Assembly: GCA_003216975.1 (NCBI GenBank)
Contig: QCHY01000016.1
Location: forward strand, 1-41,726
Direction: 5' to 3'
DNA length: 41,726 nucleotides
Source: Prochlorococcus sp. AG-402-I20
GTDB lineage: Bacteria > Cyanobacteriota > Cyanobacteriia > PCC-6307 > Cyanobiaceae
A program made the translations under genes and the position numbers. Below, piece after piece: positions 38,401 to 41,726 of this stretch. How positions within the stretch are numbered: the first letter of the stretch is position 1; the number at the start of each line of letters is the position of its first letter. Below the pieces are notes generated by a model. That model saw only the letters and a program-made list of their open reading frames with translations, made no database searches and was not told where the DNA came from.

Positions 38401-39071
38401 AGTAAATATGGAGATAAATCTTGAATTTCTATTGAAGGTTTCTTAATTGTGTTCGTATTGAATATATTTCTATTACAAGCAGAAGAAATATTATAAATTT
38501 TAGCCTTATCATAATCTAAATTAGTTTCAATTTCTTTTGCGGCAGATTGGGATATTGTTAATAGTCCATCAAGTTGTACAAGTTTATTTAATTTAAGATT
38601 ATAATATTTTTCAAACTCAGGATTATTATTTAAATATGTTTTATGGTTTAATAAAGGTATTAAATCATAAAATATTGATACCGTAGGTGTAGAAATTAAA
38701 TCTAAATCGAAGTCATGCAGACAGTTATCTGAAAAACCTTCAAAAAAACTAGTGATTAAAATAATATCTGCATGAAGACAACTAAAAGAATATGTTCTTA
38801 AATAAGTAGCTAGCTTTTGATATGAAGAGTTTTTAGAAAAATAGTCAAAAGGTGCTGGAGCAAACCATTCGAAATAATGAACATTGGAAAGTTTTAATTC
38901 TTCCCAAAAAAGAGATGTTAAATCTGTTAAAGAAGCATTTGCACAAAGAATATATTCATGTTCTCTAAAGTGAGCTAATATACTTTTAAGTAATTCTATA
39001 GAATATCGACCAATACCCCTCTTTCTACTACCATCGCTTTGTATACCTTGCAAATCAATAGCTATTCTCAT
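35445..39071 (-). CDS. Three-domain GT4-type glycosyltransferase
   Basis: A 1208-residue protein with three GT-B glycosyltransferase regions in a row. The first (about 1-390) has YIGAGDPRKNLRGLL and the acceptor-donor E-X7-E motif FHEGFGLPVLEAMSCG (about 307-322). The second (about 480-840) has HISSCFPRKGIDILLKAF and FGEGFGLPIGEAML (about 723-736). The third (about 855-1208) starts PKVGIVTTWNSRCGIASYSK and has FGFCLPNKGFKNLIKAM, but its E-X7-E region is altered (PYEDSGESSSASIRYAL). It probably builds several linkages of one surface glycan. It lies 7 bp after the methyltransferase gene in a very AT-rich operon. Confidence 0.9.
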   Translation of the reverse strand: MRIAIDLQGIQSDGSRKRGIGRYSIELLKSILAHFREHEYILCANASLTDLTSLFWEELKLSNVHYFEWFAPAPFDYFSKNSSYQKLATYLRTYSFSCLHADIILITSFFEGFSDNCLHDFDLDLISTPTVSIFYDLIPLLNHKTYLNNNPEFEKYYNLKLNKLVQLDGLLTISQSAAKEIETNLDYDKAKIYNISSACNRNIFNTNTIKKPSIEIQDLSPYLLYIGAGDPRKNLRGLLHAYSLLSIELKEYKLVLAGKLLQPEVNQIDEWIRIFSINPIKVIKTGFVSDEQLAELYKNCSLFIFPSFHEGFGLPVLEAMSCGAPVIASNRTSIPEVICNERAMFDPSKPLEMKNLIEQSLLDNDFSEVLKKNAQVQSNKFSWENCAHLAIDACEKIIAKNPKRCQVSNWEKIKIHNKDLFDLLFKKVQSEKSICKELNNNLLVQFCASLDRINIQIDKFSKIFTNNEGISSWRVEGPFDSSYSLAILNRYFTDALSKKIDNLSLHITEGHGDYEVNYNFLKSYTNIYNIYEQSLNNNSHFNVLSRNLYPPRVHDMNAKYNLLHSYGWEESEFPRIWVEEFNTYLDGITVMSNQVKKILIDNGVKIPIDVSGLGVDHFLKIKACKEFNLEAKSFRFLHISSCFPRKGIDILLKAFSELFTNEDDVSLIIKTFNNPHNNISNLLTELRTHNTSFPDVILILEELNNSQLKSLYLQSNALLAPSFGEGFGLPIGEAMLLGLPVITTNWGGQIDFCNNDNSWLVDYKFSPSKSHFQLDNSYWAEPLLSDLIVQMNNVFNASKDQLKEKLDRARSGISNFTWNITTNKNISFVNSLMLNTNILKPKVGIVTTWNSRCGIASYSKNLLDYFPKGFFVFSPFNDENDLADDYLVPSWRLDGNDQNLDLLKSEIMTRNISTLIIQFNYGFFDFNIFSQFLTTLTANNINILILFHSTNDPVNDDSKSLSSLSNILNKCTRLIVHTIEDLNRLKKIGLIDNVTLFPHPIIDFDVKTNSTPSQNIIKKIFNNKRKNVATFGFCLPNKGFKNLIKAMRLLKNDNINIYLNMYTSIYSREYDYLRNEYLDLINELKLQDIINIDFNYYSDQSLLELLSLNDLITFPYEDSGESSSASIRYALSTLKPVLATPSSIFTDVSEIVKFTNGFSSQDIALGIKSFFESDADDGFINRKNIIDNRRFSVLSKRFYSLIESLEIN

Positions 39072-39078
39072 CTAGATA

Positions 39079-40293
39079 CTATCTTTTTTTATTCTTTAAT
39101 ATGTTAATATACTGATTAGACCTTAAGGAATATTTATGGTGATGAAGTAGATATTGATTAAACTTTTTAAATTTTTTATTATTACTATACTTATTAATTC
39201 TGCTAACTATATGACTTTTATTTAAAACAAAGCTACTATTAAAGATATATTTCAAAATAAGATTAGAAATTTGAATTATAAATCTATTAGTTAAAACTTT
39301 CCTAAAAACTTTAAAAATAAGAAGAAAGTCGAAAATATTACTACATAAAAAAAGAGATGCTTTGCGAAATTTATGAAATAGAAAAATAAAAGGTTTTAAT
39401 AAAAATCTTAATACTTTTGCAAAGAAAAATACATGTCTTAATTCTAACTTTAAATCATTAAATTGAGTATTTAAAGAGTTGGCTAAAAGAGTATTATTTT
39501 TGGTTTTTTGATTAATTTGTTCTTGCATATGCAAAACTTTTTCTTGCATCAAGTCATAATCTATGGCAGTTTGCAAAAGTGATAAACCAATATCTAATTT
39601 AGATTCCCATTGAGAAGTAGATTCAAAGATATTTTTTGAAAATGGAATTGACTTTGCGGCTACAAACATTACGTCCTGTCCTACTCCATTTAATATCCTA
39701 GTAACTTTTAAATGATTATCATTTTCTAATGGGCCACCGTGGATATAATAATACTTAGATTTCGCAAAACCAGCTTGATCTAAATAAAAGAGGAAAGTAT
39801 CTGGATTAATAGGGTTAATATGCGTAGGATCTAAATAGAATAATCTAGAAGAAACTAATAAGTTATCAATACTTGGCGTTTCCACTAATAGAAGACCATT
39901 ATGGTCTAATACTCTATAACATTCACTAATTAATTCACACAAATATTCATATGGCAAATGTTCAATTATGTGAAACATTGTAACCAAATGAGTCGAAGCA
40001 CTCTCAATCTTTTTAAGAGTATTTAGTGCATCACCATTAATAACATCTAATTTATTATCTAAGCATATTTGAACCATATTTGAATTAGACTCAATGCCAA
40101 AGCAACTAGATACACTGTCTTTCCATTTCTCTAGCCACTCACCCCTACCACAACCAATATCAATAAATTGAGCTTGAGGAGTTGATTCTAGTAATAAATT
40201 TACTAAAGAATCATACATAGACAATTGCTCTAAAATAGAATCACGCTTTCCTCTAAATTTATTTTCAAATTGCAAATAGAAATCATTCCGCAT
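39079..40293 (-). CDS. SAM-dependent methyltransferase with helical C-terminal tail
   Basis: A 404-residue protein. The class I methyltransferase core (about 20-215) has motif I FIDIGCGRGEWL (43-54), the acidic E68 that binds the SAM ribose, HIIEHLPYEYLCELISECYR and GLLLVETPSIDN. A tail (about 235-404) follows, with a coiled-coil-like stretch (MQEKVLHMQEQINQKTKNNT), then basic and hydrophobic amphipathic helices (LRFLLKPFIFLFHKFRKASL) that could bind the membrane. This layout recalls WbdD-type O-polysaccharide chain terminators, but no kinase domain is present. It is first in the operon with the triple glycosyltransferase. GC is near 23% in a counted 60-base sample. Confidence 0.87.
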   Translation of the reverse strand: MRNDFYLQFENKFRGKRDSILEQLSMYDSLVNLLLESTPQAQFIDIGCGRGEWLEKWKDSVSSCFGIESNSNMVQICLDNKLDVINGDALNTLKKIESASTHLVTMFHIIEHLPYEYLCELISECYRVLDHNGLLLVETPSIDNLLVSSRLFYLDPTHINPINPDTFLFYLDQAGFAKSKYYYIHGGPLENDNHLKVTRILNGVGQDVMFVAAKSIPFSKNIFESTSQWESKLDIGLSLLQTAIDYDLMQEKVLHMQEQINQKTKNNTLLANSLNTQFNDLKLELRHVFFFAKVLRFLLKPFIFLFHKFRKASLFLCSNIFDFLLIFKVFRKVLTNRFIIQISNLILKYIFNSSFVLNKSHIVSRINKYSNNKKFKKFNQYLLHHHKYSLRSNQYINILKNKKR

Positions 40294-40648
40294 AATCTTA
40301 TAATTTTATTATCAAAAGAGCTAAGAAATATATTTAATAAGAATAAATAAATTTTAGCTATTTCTTAGAATAGGTCAACCAATGGATATCAAAAATATAA
40401 TTAAGTTATTGAAATAGTCAAGAAAAAATTTCAACCGATACTAAACATTAATTAGAATCATCAGTACTTCACATGGATTACAAAGAAAAACCGTTCTTAA
40501 AGTTTCTATAAAATTTACATTGAAGAAATAAAACATGCTAATATGGTAATGAAATTCAAAAAACAATGAAAATAACGACTAACTACTCAAGAAAGTGATA
40601 AACACATACATATCATGTAAATATTTTATAAAGTTCTCGTCAATCTAA
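40294..40648. other. AT-rich gap between divergent methyltransferase and TPR genes
   Basis: No gene was recognised here. It contains a perfect 10-bp inverted repeat, CTAAGAAATA (40321-40330) and TATTTCTTAG (40359-40368), 28 bp before the methyltransferase start on its upstream side. This could be an operator or transcript structure. Otherwise it is simple AT-rich sequence with several possible -10 hexamers. Confidence 0.45.
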
Positions 40649-41726
40649 ATGACAGGTTTCAGAGAAAATAATGTCAAAGTTTATACTATTCCAATACAGG
40701 ATTTAAATTCATATAATAATGATTTTCAAAGTAAAAATCATATAAAAGCTAATGATACTGCAAACAAAAAAAAAGATCCTATCAAAAAACAAAGAATATT
40801 AGATTTAAATGAATCAAGTTTAGTGGAAATTTTAAATATCGGAAGTGAGCTTGAAAAGAATGGAAGTCCACTTGATGCAATAAAAATATATAGACAATCA
40901 ATAAAAAAATTCCCAGATAGTAGTGACTTATTCTTCAGGATTGGAACTATTTCAATGCAAGAATCTCAATGGATTGATGCAAAAAAGTATATGCTAAAAG
41001 CAATTTTATTAAAAAACGATTTTGTAGAAGCGTATGCAAATCTAAGCATCATTTTAGAAAATAGTGGGGAGCTAAATGAAGCAAAAAATGTCGCAATGAA
41101 AGCAATAGAAATAAATCCAAACTTTGTAAATTCATATTGTACTTTAGGAAACATTTTTAAAGCGCAAAGTGAGCCTAAAAAAGCAGAGGAATACTATCGA
41201 AAAGCAATTCAAATTGACAAAAATTTCTACATCGCCTACTCAAATCTTGGTGCCATTTTAAAAGATTTAAATCAAATTGATGAGGCTCTTGAAGTAACTA
41301 AAAAAGCAATTAAAATTAATCCAAGATACCCCTCAGCATATTCTAACCTTGGTCTAATTTTTAGACTAATGGATCAATATGAAAATGCTATTTCTGCATT
41401 GGAAAAAGCGATATCTTTAAAACCTAATTATTCTGACGCTTATATTAATCTAGCATTAGTTTACAAAGATCAAGGCAACCTTAATCAATCATTAAAACTC
41501 ATAAGAAATGTAATTAAAGTAAATCCCGATCTAGCAGTAGCACATAATAATTTAGCAGAAGTCTTATTACTTATGAAGAATTATAATGAATCAATAAAAG
41601 AATATAAAAAAGCAATTACATGCCAAGAGGAATATACAAATGCTTATGCAAATCTTGGCGCATTATTATGCGATCAAGAAAAATATTTAGATGCTATTTC
41701 AATAGTCAGAAAAGGGTTAAAAATGA
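40649..41726 (+). CDS. TPR-repeat protein, N-terminal part (runs off the window)
   Basis: An open frame of 359 codons from the ATG at 40649 to the window end, with no stop. After a polar, low-complexity N-terminus (about 1-60) come at least eight tetratricopeptide repeats in the 34-residue spacing, with typical units such as AYANLSIILENSGELNEAKN, AYSNLGAILKDLNQIDEALE and AYINLALVYKDQGNLNQSLK. TPR stacks bind proteins; in picocyanobacterial surface islands they often precede a glycosyltransferase or sulfotransferase domain, which would lie beyond this window. No signal peptide is seen. Divergent from the methyltransferase operon. Confidence 0.88.
   Translation, partial: MTGFRENNVKVYTIPIQDLNSYNNDFQSKNHIKANDTANKKKDPIKKQRILDLNESSLVEILNIGSELEKNGSPLDAIKIYRQSIKKFPDSSDLFFRIGTISMQESQWIDAKKYMLKAILLKNDFVEAYANLSIILENSGELNEAKNVAMKAIEINPNFVNSYCTLGNIFKAQSEPKKAEEYYRKAIQIDKNFYIAYSNLGAILKDLNQIDEALEVTKKAIKINPRYPSAYSNLGLIFRLMDQYENAISALEKAISLKPNYSDAYINLALVYKDQGNLNQSLKLIRNVIKVNPDLAVAHNNLAEVLLLMKNYNESIKEYKKAITCQEEYTNAYANLGALLCDQEKYLDAISIVRKGLKM

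Overview
The window looks like a chromosome segment of a marine picocyanobacterium of the Prochlorococcus type, probably a low-light lineage. The genome is compact and AT-rich. The proteins are cyanobacterial in character: a group 2 sigma factor, a long-form AhcY, paired CrcB and a cyanobacterial SecA. SD sequences are scarce and gaps are short. The genus call is an inference from gene content and composition, not from a database match.

Bases 1-16.2 kb are a housekeeping block: mreB (partial), ssb, a DedA protein, ahcY, tsaE, a PfkB sugar kinase, mutY with an intact Nudix domain, an alpha/beta hydrolase, a sigma factor, mgtE, gpx, a crcB pair, a small SH3-like membrane protein, gyrB, miaA, infC, a GntR regulator and cysE. 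No tRNA, rRNA, CRISPR array or insertion sequence was recognised.

From 16.2 kb the content changes to cell-surface functions. Downstream of secA on the minus strand, and probably co-transcribed with it, lies a two-gene polysaccharide ABC exporter. Its ATPase carries an N-terminal DUF4214-type domain. Next come gmd (GDP-mannose 4,6-dehydratase), a serralysin-like zinc metalloprotease with a C-terminal DUF4214-type domain, and a tight type I secretion operon: a small DUF6447-like protein, a parvulin, an ABC exporter with a cNMP-like and a dead C39-like domain, and an HlyD adaptor. A strong bidirectional terminator separates this operon from a convergent gene of 4.7 kb. That gene encodes a cysteine-free, Thr/Asp-rich, S-layer/RTX-like exoprotein with an N-terminal DUF4214-type domain. 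The window ends with a second GMD-like enzyme, a very AT-rich methyltransferase plus three-domain glycosyltransferase operon, and the start of a TPR protein.

The main observation is that three neighbouring proteins with different jobs share the same two-unit motif (hydrophobic-Y...R..D..G...W): a cytosolic polysaccharide-export ATPase, a secreted protease and a giant secreted surface protein. Together with a type I exporter and GDP-sugar and polysaccharide genes, this resembles the Caulobacter S-layer/O-polysaccharide system. My hypothesis is that the module recognises the locally made glycan: before export when on the ATPase, and at the cell surface when on the S-layer-like protein and protease. 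This is untested.
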